Source: an uncultured Oscillospiraceae bacterium
GTDB lineage: Bacteria; Bacillota; Clostridia; Oscillospirales; Acutalibacteraceae
Assembly (NCBI GenBank): GCA_900552285.1
Contig: URYV01000019.1
Location: forward strand, 1-15,557
Length of the DNA: 15,557 nucleotides
Direction: 5' to 3'
Below are positions 7,092 to 15,364 of this stretch, piece by piece. How positions within the stretch are numbered: the stretch's first letter is position 1; every line of letters starts with the position of its first letter. Under the pieces are notes generated by a model, which ran no database searches, was not told where the DNA came from, and worked only from the letters and a program-made list of their open reading frames with translations. The position numbers were made by a program, and so were the translations under genes.

Positions 7092-8402
7092 ATGCCTAAT
7101 GATACCAAAGGAAAAAATGTCCGCTGCTCCTTTTGCGGAAAAAGTCAGGACATGGTTAAGATTATGTTCGGCCGCGGCGGGACATACATCTGCGACGAAT
7201 GCGTCCGGCTTTGCAATCATACTGTTGAGGAGCAGGCAGGACCTGCGGTTCGTCAGAAAAAGGCGCATGTGTCCGGTGACGAGCATAAGCTCAAGCTTTT
7301 AAAGCCCGCCGAGATAAAGCAAAAGCTCGACGAATACGTTATCGGCCAGGATGAGGCCAAGCGTTCTCTTTCGGTTGCGGTTTATAACCATTATAAGCGC
7401 ACCATGTTTGAAAGCGAAAACGATGTTGAGCTTCAGAAAAGCAACATTCTTTTGCTGGGACCCACCGGTGTGGGAAAAACCCTTCTTGCTCAGACTCTTG
7501 CAAAAATTCTCGATGTTCCCTTTGCCATCACCGACGCCACCACGCTGACCGAGGCCGGTTATGTGGGCGAGGATGTGGAAAATATTCTGCTGCGCCTTAT
7601 TCAGGCTGCGGATTTTGACGTCAAAGCCGCAGAGCACGGAATTATTTATGTGGACGAAATTGACAAAATCGCAAGAAAGTCGGAAAATCCGTCCATAACC
7701 CGCGATGTCAGCGGCGAAGGAGTGCAGCAGGCTCTGCTTAAAATTCTTGAAGGTACCGTTTCAAACGTTCCTCCCGGGGGCGGCAGAAAGCACCCTCAGC
7801 AGGAATTTATCCAAATTGACACCACCAACATTCTCTTTATATGCGCCGGTGCTTTTGACGGCCTTGATAAGGTTATTGCCAAGCGCCGCGGCGGCGGTTC
7901 GCTGGGCTTTGAAAACGAGATAAAAACCGAGGAAAACTCTTCGGAAGAGGCTCAGCTCACCCATGTTACTCATCAGGATCTTGTCCGTTTCGGACTTATT
8001 CCCGAGCTCGTGGGACGTCTGCCCGTTGTCACATCGCTTAAGGGACTCGGCAAGGATGATTTGGTAAAGGTAATGACCGAGCCCAAAAACTCTGTCGTGA
8101 GACAGTATAAGCGTCTTTTTGAGATGGACGGAGTGAAGCTTGAATTCGAGCCCGACGCTCTTGTCGCCATTGCCGAAAAGACCTCTCAGCGCAAAACCGG
8201 GGCCAGAGGACTTCGTTCCATTATGGAGGGATTGCTCGGTTCGCTTATGTTTGAGGTGCCTTCCGACCCTTATGTCGAAAAGGTGACGGTCACCCGTGAT
8301 TTTGTCGAGGGAAAGGCAAAGGCGCTTATCTTCAGAAATCCCGACCGCAAGCCGGTTGAGCTTTCGTCGGGGACAAATGAAAATCAAGGCGATAACGCCT
8401 GA
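7092..8402 (+). CDS. clpX: Clp protease ATPase subunit ClpX
   Basis: Hexameric AAA+ unfoldase that recognises tagged substrates and threads them into ClpP. The 436-residue protein has the N-terminal zinc-binding domain with four cysteines (12, 15, 34, 37). Next come Walker A GPTGVGKT (residues 123-130), the pore-loop GYVGEDVEN, Walker B YVDEIDK (Asp188, Glu189) and the RKH-type sequence GGGRKHPQQ. The IGF-type ClpP-contact loop appears as LGF in the GGSLGFENEI segment. The C-terminal small AAA domain includes TGARGLRSIME. Length and order are typical. A hairpin terminator starts four bases after the stop. Confidence 0.97.
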   Translation: MPNDTKGKNVRCSFCGKSQDMVKIMFGRGGTYICDECVRLCNHTVEEQAGPAVRQKKAHVSGDEHKLKLLKPAEIKQKLDEYVIGQDEAKRSLSVAVYNHYKRTMFESENDVELQKSNILLLGPTGVGKTLLAQTLAKILDVPFAITDATTLTEAGYVGEDVENILLRLIQAADFDVKAAEHGIIYVDEIDKIARKSENPSITRDVSGEGVQQALLKILEGTVSNVPPGGGRKHPQQEFIQIDTTNILFICAGAFDGLDKVIAKRRGGGSLGFENEIKTEENSSEEAQLTHVTHQDLVRFGLIPELVGRLPVVTSLKGLGKDDLVKVMTEPKNSVVRQYKRLFEMDGVKLEFEPDALVAIAEKTSQRKTGARGLRSIMEGLLGSLMFEVPSDPYVEKVTVTRDFVEGKAKALIFRNPDRKPVELSSGTNENQGDNA

Positions 8403-8406
8403 ATTT

Positions 8407-8441
8407 ATCGGCAATTGCCTTTGTGACAGTTGCCGATTTTT
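8407..8441 (+). terminator. Rho-independent terminator after clpX
   Basis: An 11-bp stem with one U-G pair: ATCGGCAATTG (8407-8417) pairs with CAGTTGCCGAT (8427-8437), loop of nine bases, followed by TTTT. It separates tig-clpP-clpX from lon-engB-lysA, at least in part. Confidence 0.75.
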
Positions 8442-8452
8442 GAAATTATAAA
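8423..8452 (+). promoter_or_regulatory. Candidate sigma-A promoter for lon
   Basis: GTGACA (8423-8428, five of six consensus bases), an 18-base spacer and TATAAA (8447-8452), 25 bases before the lon start. The -35 lies in the loop and right arm of the clpX terminator hairpin. No CIRCE or CtsR operator is recognisable nearby. Confidence 0.4.
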
Positions 8453-8465
8453 ACTTTTTACTTAC

Positions 8466-8470
8466 GGAGG
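8466..8470 (+). promoter_or_regulatory. Ribosome binding site that fixes the lon start
   Basis: GGAGG seven bases before ATG at 8478. The frame also opens at 8430, but that codon falls inside the terminator hairpin and has no ribosome binding site. Confidence 0.8.
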
Positions 8471-8477
8471 ATATATA

Positions 8478-10886
8478 ATGTCCGATAAATTATATTCCGA
8501 AATGCCCATGATCGCCCTGCGCGGTTTGGTCATTTTTCCTTCGGTACAGCTTCATTTCGACGTGGGAAGACCCAAATCTCTTGCCGCCATAAACGAGGCG
8601 ATGTCGAGAGACCGGCTTGTGTTTCTTGCGGCTCAAAAGGAGCTTGAGGACGAGGACCCATCGCCCGAAGGAATATACGAGGTCGGCTGCGTTACACGCA
8701 TAAAGCAGATAATCCGTCTGCCGGGCGACGGACTTCGCGTGGTCGCCGAGGGTCTTTTTAAGGCAAAGAGAACCAATGTGGTTTCTTCCGACCCTATTTA
8801 TCTTGTGGAAACAGATATTCTGAACGACAAAATCGGCCGGGGAAGCGCCATGCTCAAATCCGCCCTGCTCAGAACCCTTAAGGACGATTTTGAAAACTAT
8901 GCCGCCGAAAACAGAAAAATTTCCCCCGATGTTATTCTTCATGTTGCCTCAAACGAGGATTTTTGGGCTATTTCCGAGTATATAGCCGCAAATGTGCCCT
9001 TTACATACGAAACAAAGCAAAAGGTGCTTGAGGAAACCAACCCCTTAAAGCGTCTCGAATACGTCATTGCTCAGCTCAAGGCCGAAACCGAGCTTTTAAA
9101 GCTTGAACATGAAATTGAGCGCAAGGTCCATGAAAGCATGGACGAAAACCAGCGCGACTACTTTTTGAGAGAACAGATGAAGGTTATTTCCGAGGAGCTC
9201 GGCGAGGATGAAAATCCCGAGGAGGAGGCCGAGGAATACCGCAAGAAAATTGCCGCCCTTAAGGCTCCCGACTCGGTTAAGGAACGGCTTTTCAAAGAGG
9301 TCAACCGCCTGCTTAAAATGCCTTCGGGCTCCCATGAGGCGACCGTTGTGCGCGGCTATCTCGACACCTGTCTTGAGCTTCCTTTCGGAATAAAAACCAA
9401 GGAGAAGCACGACATAAATGCCGCCAAAAAACAGCTTGACAGGGACCATTTCGGCCTTGAAAAGGTCAAGGAGCGCATAATTGAGGTGCTTGCCGCAAGG
9501 GCTCTTGCCCCGGATATAAAGGGACAGATTATTTGCCTTGTGGGTCCTCCCGGCGTCGGAAAAACGTCAATTGCCCGCTCGATTGCCTCCTGCATGGGAC
9601 GGAATTATGCACGGATTTCTCTCGGTGGAGTGAAGGACGAGTCCGACATCAGAGGACACAGAAAGACCTATATCGGCTCGATGCCAGGCCGCATTATCGA
9701 GGCCGTTAAACAGGCAAAAAGCCAAAACCCGCTTATTCTTATGGACGAGATCGACAAGCTCGGTTCCGATTTCAGGGGAGACCCCTCCGCAGCCCTTCTT
9801 GAGGCGCTGGACCCTGAGCAAAACGTGGAATTTCACGATCATTTTATTGAAATTCCCTTCGATCTTTCGGACGTTTTCTTTATCGTCACCGCAAACTCCA
9901 CCGATACCATTCCGGCGCCGCTTCTCGACCGCATGGAGGTAATAAGCCTTGCGGGATATACGAGAGAGGAAAAATTCAACATCGCCAAAAAGCACCTGCT
10001 TAAAAAGCAGCTTGCCCGACACGGTCTGACATCTAAGACCTGCAAAATTTCAAATGACGCGATATATTGCCTTATCGACAACTACACCCGCGAGGCGGGG
10101 GTCAGAAATCTCGAGAGAAATATTGCTTCTCTCTGCCGAAAAGCGGCGGCAAAAATCGTGGGTGACGGAGTTCAAAGCGTTTCGATAAAAGCGTCGAACA
10201 TAAAGGATTTTCTCGGAAACTATAAATATAAGCCGGAAAATTACGCCGCGAAAAATCAGGTCGGCGTCGTGAACGGTCTTGCTTGGACATCTGTGGGCGG
10301 AGAAATGCTTCAAATCGAGGCGGCCGTGCTCAAGGGCGGCGGAAAGGTAATTCTGACAGGCTCTCTGGGCAATGTTATGAAGGAATCGGCCACCGCTGCG
10401 GTCAGCTTTATACGCTCCAAAAGCGAGATTTTCAATATTCCCGAAAAGTTTTACAAGGAGTCGGATATACATATTCATGCTCCTCAGGGCGCCGTTCCGA
10501 AGGACGGCCCCTCGGCGGGAATAACCATGACGATCGCGCTGCTTTCGGCGCTTTCCGACACTCCTGTTAAGGGTAATGTCGCCATGACGGGGGAAATTTC
10601 CCTGACGGGACGGGTCATGCCCATCGGAGGTCTTAAGGAAAAGACCATGGCAGCGTATAAATACGGCATGAAGACCGTTATAATTCCCAAGGAAAACCTT
10701 CCCGATCTTGACGAAATCGACCCGAAGGTGAGAGAAAGTCTTGACTTTGTCGCCGTCGAACGCATTGAAGAGGCTTTGCCCATAGCCTTTGCCGACGACG
10801 GATATATAAAAAAGACCGAAACCGAAAAAAGAAAACATTTTTCCGGAAACGAAAAGAGCGACGAGCGAGCCGCCAATTTTGCGTGA
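8478..10886 (+). CDS. lon: ATP-dependent protease Lon (LonA type)
   Basis: Cytoplasmic AAA+ serine protease degrading misfolded and regulatory proteins. The 802-residue protein has the N-terminal LON substrate-binding domain (MIALRGLVIFPSVQLHFDVGR, first ~200 residues), a coiled-coil linker and Walker A GPPGVGKTS (residues 356-364). Walker B LMDEIDK (Asp423, Glu424) and the proteolytic domain with catalytic dyad Ser679 (KDGPSAG) and Lys720 (GGLKEK) follow. Length is normal for LonA, apart from a slightly extended charged C-terminus after residue ~770 (KKTETEKRK and beyond). The stop codon is immediately followed by the engB ribosome binding site, so lon and engB are one unit. Confidence 0.97.
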   Translation: MSDKLYSEMPMIALRGLVIFPSVQLHFDVGRPKSLAAINEAMSRDRLVFLAAQKELEDEDPSPEGIYEVGCVTRIKQIIRLPGDGLRVVAEGLFKAKRTNVVSSDPIYLVETDILNDKIGRGSAMLKSALLRTLKDDFENYAAENRKISPDVILHVASNEDFWAISEYIAANVPFTYETKQKVLEETNPLKRLEYVIAQLKAETELLKLEHEIERKVHESMDENQRDYFLREQMKVISEELGEDENPEEEAEEYRKKIAALKAPDSVKERLFKEVNRLLKMPSGSHEATVVRGYLDTCLELPFGIKTKEKHDINAAKKQLDRDHFGLEKVKERIIEVLAARALAPDIKGQIICLVGPPGVGKTSIARSIASCMGRNYARISLGGVKDESDIRGHRKTYIGSMPGRIIEAVKQAKSQNPLILMDEIDKLGSDFRGDPSAALLEALDPEQNVEFHDHFIEIPFDLSDVFFIVTANSTDTIPAPLLDRMEVISLAGYTREEKFNIAKKHLLKKQLARHGLTSKTCKISNDAIYCLIDNYTREAGVRNLERNIASLCRKAAAKIVGDGVQSVSIKASNIKDFLGNYKYKPENYAAKNQVGVVNGLAWTSVGGEMLQIEAAVLKGGGKVILTGSLGNVMKESATAAVSFIRSKSEIFNIPEKFYKESDIHIHAPQGAVPKDGPSAGITMTIALLSALSDTPVKGNVAMTGEISLTGRVMPIGGLKEKTMAAYKYGMKTVIIPKENLPDLDEIDPKVRESLDFVAVERIEEALPIAFADDGYIKKTETEKRKHFSGNEKSDERAANFA

Positions 10887-10891
10887 GGAGG
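10887..10891 (+). promoter_or_regulatory. Ribosome binding site for engB
   Basis: GGAGG abuts the lon stop. Two ATGs follow in tandem at 10896 (spacing 4) and 10899 (spacing 7). The second matches the 7-8 base spacing seen at thrC, tig, lon and lysA, so it is preferred. Confidence 0.65.
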
Positions 10892-10898
10892 AAAAATG

Positions 10899-11498
10899 AT
10901 GAATTTTAACAACGCTGTTTTTGAAATGTCTGCGGGACTGGCAAGGCAGCTTCCCGAATCGACCTTTCCCGAGGTTGTTTTTTCGGGAAGGTCAAATGTG
11001 GGAAAGTCGTCTTTGCTTAATAAAATTCTTAACAGAAAGGCGCTTGCAAGGGTTTCGGCCACTCCCGGAAAGACGATAACGATAAACTTTTATAAAATTG
11101 ACGACGGCCGCCTTGTGGACCTTCCGGGATACGGATACGCCAAGCGTTCCAAGGCCGAGACCGCCCGTTTTTCCGAGCTTTGCGAGGGCTATTTTTCAGA
11201 GGAGAGAAACGTGGCTTTGGTGGTTCAGCTTATAGATATGCGCCACCCGGCCTCGCAGGACGACATGAACATGATAAGCTTTCTTTGCGACTACGGTTTT
11301 CCCTTTGTGCTTGTGCTGACAAAGTCGGACAAGCTTAACAAAACCGAAACGGCCGCGAGACTTGCGGATTTCGAAAAACAGTTTTCCGAATATGAAAATC
11401 TGACCATGATTCCGTTTTCTTCAAAGAACGGACATGGTGCGGATGAGATCAAAAGGGTTATAAGCGAATGTGTCGCCGATTGCGGCGCCGACGCTTGA
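10899..11498 (+). CDS. engB: Ribosome biogenesis GTP-binding protein EngB (YsxC/YihA)
   Basis: Essential TRAFAC-class GTPase acting in assembly of the large ribosomal subunit. The 199-residue protein has G1 GRSNVGKSS (residues 30-38), the G2 region with TPGKT, G3 DLPGYGYAK, G4 TKSDKL and G5-like SSKNG, all in canonical order. Lon-engB adjacency is widespread in Firmicutes. It could start one codon earlier at the tandem ATG at 10896. A weak 5-bp hairpin follows the stop but has no T-tract, so lysA, 38 bases on, is probably on the same transcript. Confidence 0.95.
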   Translation: MNFNNAVFEMSAGLARQLPESTFPEVVFSGRSNVGKSSLLNKILNRKALARVSATPGKTITINFYKIDDGRLVDLPGYGYAKRSKAETARFSELCEGYFSEERNVALVVQLIDMRHPASQDDMNMISFLCDYGFPFVLVLTKSDKLNKTETAARLADFEKQFSEYENLTMIPFSSKNGHGADEIKRVISECVADCGADA

Positions 11499-11536
11499 TT
11501 TTCCGCTTTTTGCGGACATAAAGGGAGGATTTAAAA

Positions 11537-12835
11537 ATGTTTGTTACAAGCTGTCTCGGTTCCAACGACAAGGGACACCTGACAATCGGGGGAGTCGACG
11601 CCGTCGATCTCGCGAATAAGTACGGTACGCCTCTTTACGTTATGGATGAGCGCACCATAAGAGGGCATTGCCGCACATTTCAACAGTCAATTGACGATAA
11701 TTACGGCGGCAAAGGTCTTGCGGTATATGCGAGCAAGGCCTTCAACTGCAAGGAAATGTGCCGTATAATCAAAGACGAGGGCCTCGGTATCGACGTGGTT
11801 TCGGGCGGCGAGCTTTACACCGCGCTTTCGGTGGATTTTCCTCCCGAAAAAATCGTTTTCCACGGAAACAATAAAACCGAGGAAGAAATCAAGCTTGCTT
11901 TGGAAAGCGGCGTGGGACGGATCGTTGTCGACAATCTGACCGAGCTTCGCACCATTGAAAAAATGGCGGCCGAGCTTAACAAAAATCCCGGAGTCATGAT
12001 AAGAATAAAGCCCGGTATCGACGCTCACACCCACAATTTTATCCGAACCGGCCAAATCGACAGCAAATTCGGATTTGCTCTTGAAACCGGCGAGGCCTTT
12101 GAGGCGATAAAGGAAGTCCTCGAGCAGAAAAATGTCACCCTTAAGGGCGTTCATTGTCACATCGGCTCTCAGATTTTCGAAATTGACCCCTTCAAGGCGG
12201 CGGCCGAGGTTATGCTTGGATTTATGGCAAAGGTCAAGAAGGAACTTTCCTATGAAATCAAGGAGCTGAATTTGGGCGGCGGTTTCGGTATACGCTACCT
12301 TATCGACGATGACGCCAAGCTTTATAAAACCTTTATGGAGCAGGTGTCGGTTACCGTTAAGGAAACCTGCAAGCGCCTCGGTCTGAACATTCCTTTTATC
12401 ATGATCGAACCCGGCCGTTCGATTGTCGGCCCTGCGGGAACGACTCTTTACACCGTGGGAGCGGTCAAAACCATTCCCGGCATAAGAAATTATGTTTCGG
12501 TGGACGGCGGAATGACCGACAATCCCCGTTACATTCTTTATCAGTCCGAATATTCAATCGCCGTGGCGAATAAAATCGACAAGCCGTCGGATTACATTGC
12601 GACAATTGCAGGACGCTGCTGCGAAAGCGGCGACCTTGTTCAGGAGGACGCAAAAATTCAGACTCCCGAACCGGGCGATATTTTGGCGGTTTTCTGCACA
12701 GGCGCATACAACTATTCAATGGCTTCCAACTATAACCGTGTGCCGAGACCTCCCGTCGTTATGATAAAGGACGGCGAGTCAAGGGTAATAATCAAGGGCG
12801 AAAGCTATGAAGACCTTGTGAAAAACGACTTATAA
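11537..12835 (+). CDS. lysA: Diaminopimelate decarboxylase
   Basis: PLP enzyme converting meso-diaminopimelate to L-lysine, the final step of lysine synthesis; its substrate is also a peptidoglycan precursor. The 432-residue fold-type III protein shows the PLP lysine in VYASKAF (Lys67), HCHIGSQIFE, the phosphate-binding LGGGFGI, EPGRSIVGPAG, the catalytic cysteine in CESGD (Cys362) and the closing GAYNYSMASNYN motif. These distinguish it from ornithine/arginine decarboxylases and carboxynorspermidine decarboxylase. GGAGG lies eight bases before the ATG. Not usually part of the lon-engB cluster, but probably co-transcribed here. Ends just before a strong terminator. Confidence 0.96.
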   Translation: MFVTSCLGSNDKGHLTIGGVDAVDLANKYGTPLYVMDERTIRGHCRTFQQSIDDNYGGKGLAVYASKAFNCKEMCRIIKDEGLGIDVVSGGELYTALSVDFPPEKIVFHGNNKTEEEIKLALESGVGRIVVDNLTELRTIEKMAAELNKNPGVMIRIKPGIDAHTHNFIRTGQIDSKFGFALETGEAFEAIKEVLEQKNVTLKGVHCHIGSQIFEIDPFKAAAEVMLGFMAKVKKELSYEIKELNLGGGFGIRYLIDDDAKLYKTFMEQVSVTVKETCKRLGLNIPFIMIEPGRSIVGPAGTTLYTVGAVKTIPGIRNYVSVDGGMTDNPRYILYQSEYSIAVANKIDKPSDYIATIAGRCCESGDLVQEDAKIQTPEPGDILAVFCTGAYNYSMASNYNRVPRPPVVMIKDGESRVIIKGESYEDLVKNDL

Positions 12836-12841
12836 TTATAA

Positions 12842-12880
12842 AAGTCCCTCTTTGGTTTGCAAAGAGGGACTTCTTTTTTT
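12842..12880 (+). terminator. Strong Rho-independent terminator after lysA, shared with spoIIE
   Basis: A perfect 13-bp stem, AAGTCCCTCTTTG (12842-12854) and CAAAGAGGGACTT (12860-12872), loop GTTTG, then CTTTTTTT on the plus strand. On the minus strand the hairpin is followed by a shorter TTTTAT run, so it can probably stop spoIIE transcripts too; the spoIIE stop codon sits at the edge of the plus-strand T-tract. Confidence 0.92.
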
Positions 12881-15206
12881 ACAATGTCTTTTCGATTATA
12901 CCGACCATAACCGTTATGTCGTCGCCGTGCTTTCCGTCCGAGCGGCGTTTGGCATAATCGGCAAGATGTTCTGCAAGATCCTGTGCCGAACCGTCCTTCC
13001 AAACCTCGGCTTCAACGCCTATCCAATCGTATCCGCTGTCTGCTGCACCGTCGGTCATCATTATGATAATATCTCCCGACGAAAGCTTTAAGTCCGATTT
13101 TGCAAAATCAACGTTTTTTAAAATGCCGGCGGGAATTGTTTCGCTTTCGATATTTACGGCTTTGCCAAGTCTCCTTATAACCGTTGCGGGAGCGCCTGCC
13201 TTGAAAAAACGCCCTTGACCCGAAAACAGGTCGAACTGCGTTATGTCGAGGGTGGCGAGCGATTCGTCGGTGGATTTGAACAGCATGGCCGAGTTAACTA
13301 TTTTAAGCGAGCAGTCTATGCCGAACCCGGCTTTGAGCAGCTTGCTCATCAAATTTGACGCCATTGCGCCGTCAACCGCCGCTCGGCCGCCGCAGCCCAT
13401 TCCGTCGCTTATCAGCATATAAAAATGCCCCTTGCCGTCAAAAAATGTGTTTATTGCGTCTCCGCTGAATAAGCTGTCGTTGCAGTTGATTTGGCATATT
13501 CCCAAATCAACGGTGTATTCCGCCTTTTCGCAGAGCGTTATAAAGGTTGAGCTTTCAAGCTCGGTGATGTTGGGACGTTCAAATGTCCTTTCGCAGATTT
13601 TTTCGATTTCCTTTAAAACCGACGAAGGGGATATGCGCCGCTCGTTTGAGGGCTCTGCCTTGATCTCCACCGTTATTCGGTCGTATATATCTTTTCTGCA
13701 GCAAACCTCCTCGGCCTTTATGCCGAGCTTTAACAGCGCCGAGCTTATAAGCGCAGCCGTTTTCGGCAGATAACTGTCGGAATTTTTGAATTCCTCCGAA
13801 AGACCGCACAGCATTTTTGAAAGTCCTCCGAACTGTTCGGATATAACCGAACGCACCTCGCAAAGCCGCCGCTCGGCCGCCGAACGGGAAAGAAAATCCG
13901 AAAAGTTTTCCGAAAGACAGTTAAGCAGCGTGCCGCACCTCGGGCATTTTGTGCGGAAATCTTCGGACAAATCATCGGTCGATAAGGCTCCTTTTGTTTT
14001 AAGAGTTTTTACCGCCGAAAGGAGAACTTCAAGTGTGCTGCCGCGACTTTCTTCCCAGCAATGCACCCGAAGTCCGCAGCCTTTACAGCAGCCGCTTTCG
14101 GTTTTGTCAAAGACCTGTTCAAAGCTCGGAGCGGTTATTGCCGAAAGCTTGTCCGCAACGGTGTTTACGGTTTCGCTCACCTCTTCAAGAGCTTCCGACG
14201 CAAACTTCAGCCTCATTACGGCCGATTCTTCGGCGCCGCTTTTGTTTTGTATTTCGGCGGAGGGCTTAATAAATTTTAGAAATTCCGAATACAGGCTTTT
14301 TGGGGTCACGAAAAACAGCACGCTTCCGATAAGAACCTCGTAAAGAACGGTAAGGGAAGCGGTGTCGGTAATGTCCCGCAGAAATATAATTCCGTTTGCT
14401 GTCACAAAGGCAACACAGCAGGAAATCTTAGAAAGCCGTCCGAAAATTCCCGACATGAGACCGCCGAAGGCAAAACCCAGCGCGGAATATGTTTCGCTTT
14501 GATTTACAAGGCAAAGAGAAAGCCCGAAGGTCAATCCGAATATGGCGCCTGCCGCCTCGTGGCCGTAATAGGCAGCGAATATTATGAGAGCAATCGCCGC
14601 GGCACGCACGGGGGAGATGCCGAAGACGGTAAACCGCGTAAGGGATATTACGGTTATCGAAAGGGCAATTATCGCCGAAGTCATTTTAAAGGGTGTGACG
14701 GCGGTATGTTCTCTGTTCAGCGCAAGCTCGGCTCCAGATATGAGGAAAAAGGTGCTTCCCGCCGACAGAACGCCTTCAGATAGATGAACAAATATTTGCA
14801 AAAAGGCCTGTCCGCCTAAAAATACCGTTGCAAATCCTGTTGCACAAAAGGACACCAGCGGAATTAAAGAGCAGAATATCGTTTTGTTTTTTGGCTTAAA
14901 AAGCTCGGTGAAAATCCATTTTAGCGCGACCGACAAAATAAGGGTCGTAATATATCTCACCCCGGAAGCTCCCGTTGCCGTTATCGCTCCGGTGATTCCT
15001 CCCAAAAGGGATACAAGGGAATATTCGCCCGGGAGAGCGCAGGCAAAAGCGGCTCCGAAGGGAAAGTATTCCGAAAAAACCGCCGTCGAGGACATACAGA
15101 AGGAAAGAATTCCGCATCCGAGCTGTGTAATAACGGTGCGTGCAACTGTGCTGCCCTGCTTTTCGGAAAAAATACCTGTCGAAGAGATGTTAGCCAAAAA
15201 AATCAC
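12879..15206 (-). CDS. spoIIE: Stage II sporulation protein E, membrane PP2C phosphatase
   Basis: Sporulation phosphatase that dephosphorylates SpoIIAA at the asymmetric septum and so activates sigma-F in the forespore. The 775-residue protein has a hydrophobic, multi-pass N-terminal region (about residues 20-310) and a central region. The C-terminal PP2C domain has metal-ligand aspartates Asp583 (GDAINTF), Asp601 (SDGMGCG), Asp719 (TDGAADS) and Asp762/763 (HGDDITV). The spacings 583-601 and 601-719 equal those of the Bacillus subtilis protein as I recall it. Two Cys motifs, C-x2-C-x5-C, lie at 374-383 and 421-430. The start is GTG at 15206 or TTG at 15197, the latter after GGGGTGAT; no in-frame ATG exists before the first membrane segment. 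Convergent with lysA. Confidence 0.95.
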   Translation of the reverse strand: MIFLANISSTGIFSEKQGSTVARTVITQLGCGILSFCMSSTAVFSEYFPFGAAFACALPGEYSLVSLLGGITGAITATGASGVRYITTLILSVALKWIFTELFKPKNKTIFCSLIPLVSFCATGFATVFLGGQAFLQIFVHLSEGVLSAGSTFFLISGAELALNREHTAVTPFKMTSAIIALSITVISLTRFTVFGISPVRAAAIALIIFAAYYGHEAAGAIFGLTFGLSLCLVNQSETYSALGFAFGGLMSGIFGRLSKISCCVAFVTANGIIFLRDITDTASLTVLYEVLIGSVLFFVTPKSLYSEFLKFIKPSAEIQNKSGAEESAVMRLKFASEALEEVSETVNTVADKLSAITAPSFEQVFDKTESGCCKGCGLRVHCWEESRGSTLEVLLSAVKTLKTKGALSTDDLSEDFRTKCPRCGTLLNCLSENFSDFLSRSAAERRLCEVRSVISEQFGGLSKMLCGLSEEFKNSDSYLPKTAALISSALLKLGIKAEEVCCRKDIYDRITVEIKAEPSNERRISPSSVLKEIEKICERTFERPNITELESSTFITLCEKAEYTVDLGICQINCNDSLFSGDAINTFFDGKGHFYMLISDGMGCGGRAAVDGAMASNLMSKLLKAGFGIDCSLKIVNSAMLFKSTDESLATLDITQFDLFSGQGRFFKAGAPATVIRRLGKAVNIESETIPAGILKNVDFAKSDLKLSSGDIIIMMTDGAADSGYDWIGVEAEVWKDGSAQDLAEHLADYAKRRSDGKHGDDITVMVGIIEKTL

Positions 15207-15209
15207 CCC
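15202..15209 (-). promoter_or_regulatory. Ribosome binding sequence at the spoIIE start
   Basis: Reads GGGGTGAT on the minus strand, complementary to the 16S rRNA 3' end through GGTGAT. It overlaps the GTG at 15206 and lies four bases before the in-frame TTG at 15197, which argues for the TTG as the true start (772 residues). Confidence 0.45.
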
Positions 15210-15364
15210 AAAATATCTTTTGTCACATCCGAATTATAATTTCGGCGGTAAAAATATTATGTCGCAGCGGCAGAGGACTTAAATAAAACAATTTGTCCGA
15301 AAAAAGAATAAAACGGAAAACAAGGTTAAAGATATTAAAAATATGACCGAACGGGGGAAGAAAA
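15207..15364. other. Divergent spoIIE-spoVAE intergenic region
   Basis: AT-rich 158-base gap holding the spoIIE promoter candidate. Other sequences resembling Spo0A boxes are TGTCCGA at 15294-15300 and TGTCACA at 15221-15227, each five of seven bases on the plus strand. A GAATA at 15305-15309 fits a sigma-G -35, but I cannot find a matching -10 at the right distance, so the spoVAE promoter remains unidentified. No RNA gene is apparent. Confidence 0.5.
15233..15266 (-). promoter_or_regulatory. Candidate Spo0A-controlled spoIIE promoter
   Basis: Minus strand: perfect TATAAT (15238-15233), a 21-base spacer, and GCGACA (15265-15260) at the -35 position. The plus strand of the -35 reads TGTCGCA (15260-15266), six of seven bases of the Spo0A box TGTCGAA. 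Bacillus subtilis spoIIE also uses a sigma-A promoter with a too-long spacer of this kind and 0A boxes near -35. Predicted start near 15226, giving a leader of about 20-30 bases. Confidence 0.5.

Noticed and set aside
11502..11516. TCCGC-TTTTT-GCGGA hairpin between engB and lysA
   Set aside because: Short stem not followed by T residues; too weak to call a terminator.
15305..15345. Sigma-G promoter for spoVAE
   Set aside because: GAATA fits the -35, but no CATnnTA-like -10 occurs at 17-18 bases; the call would be arbitrary.
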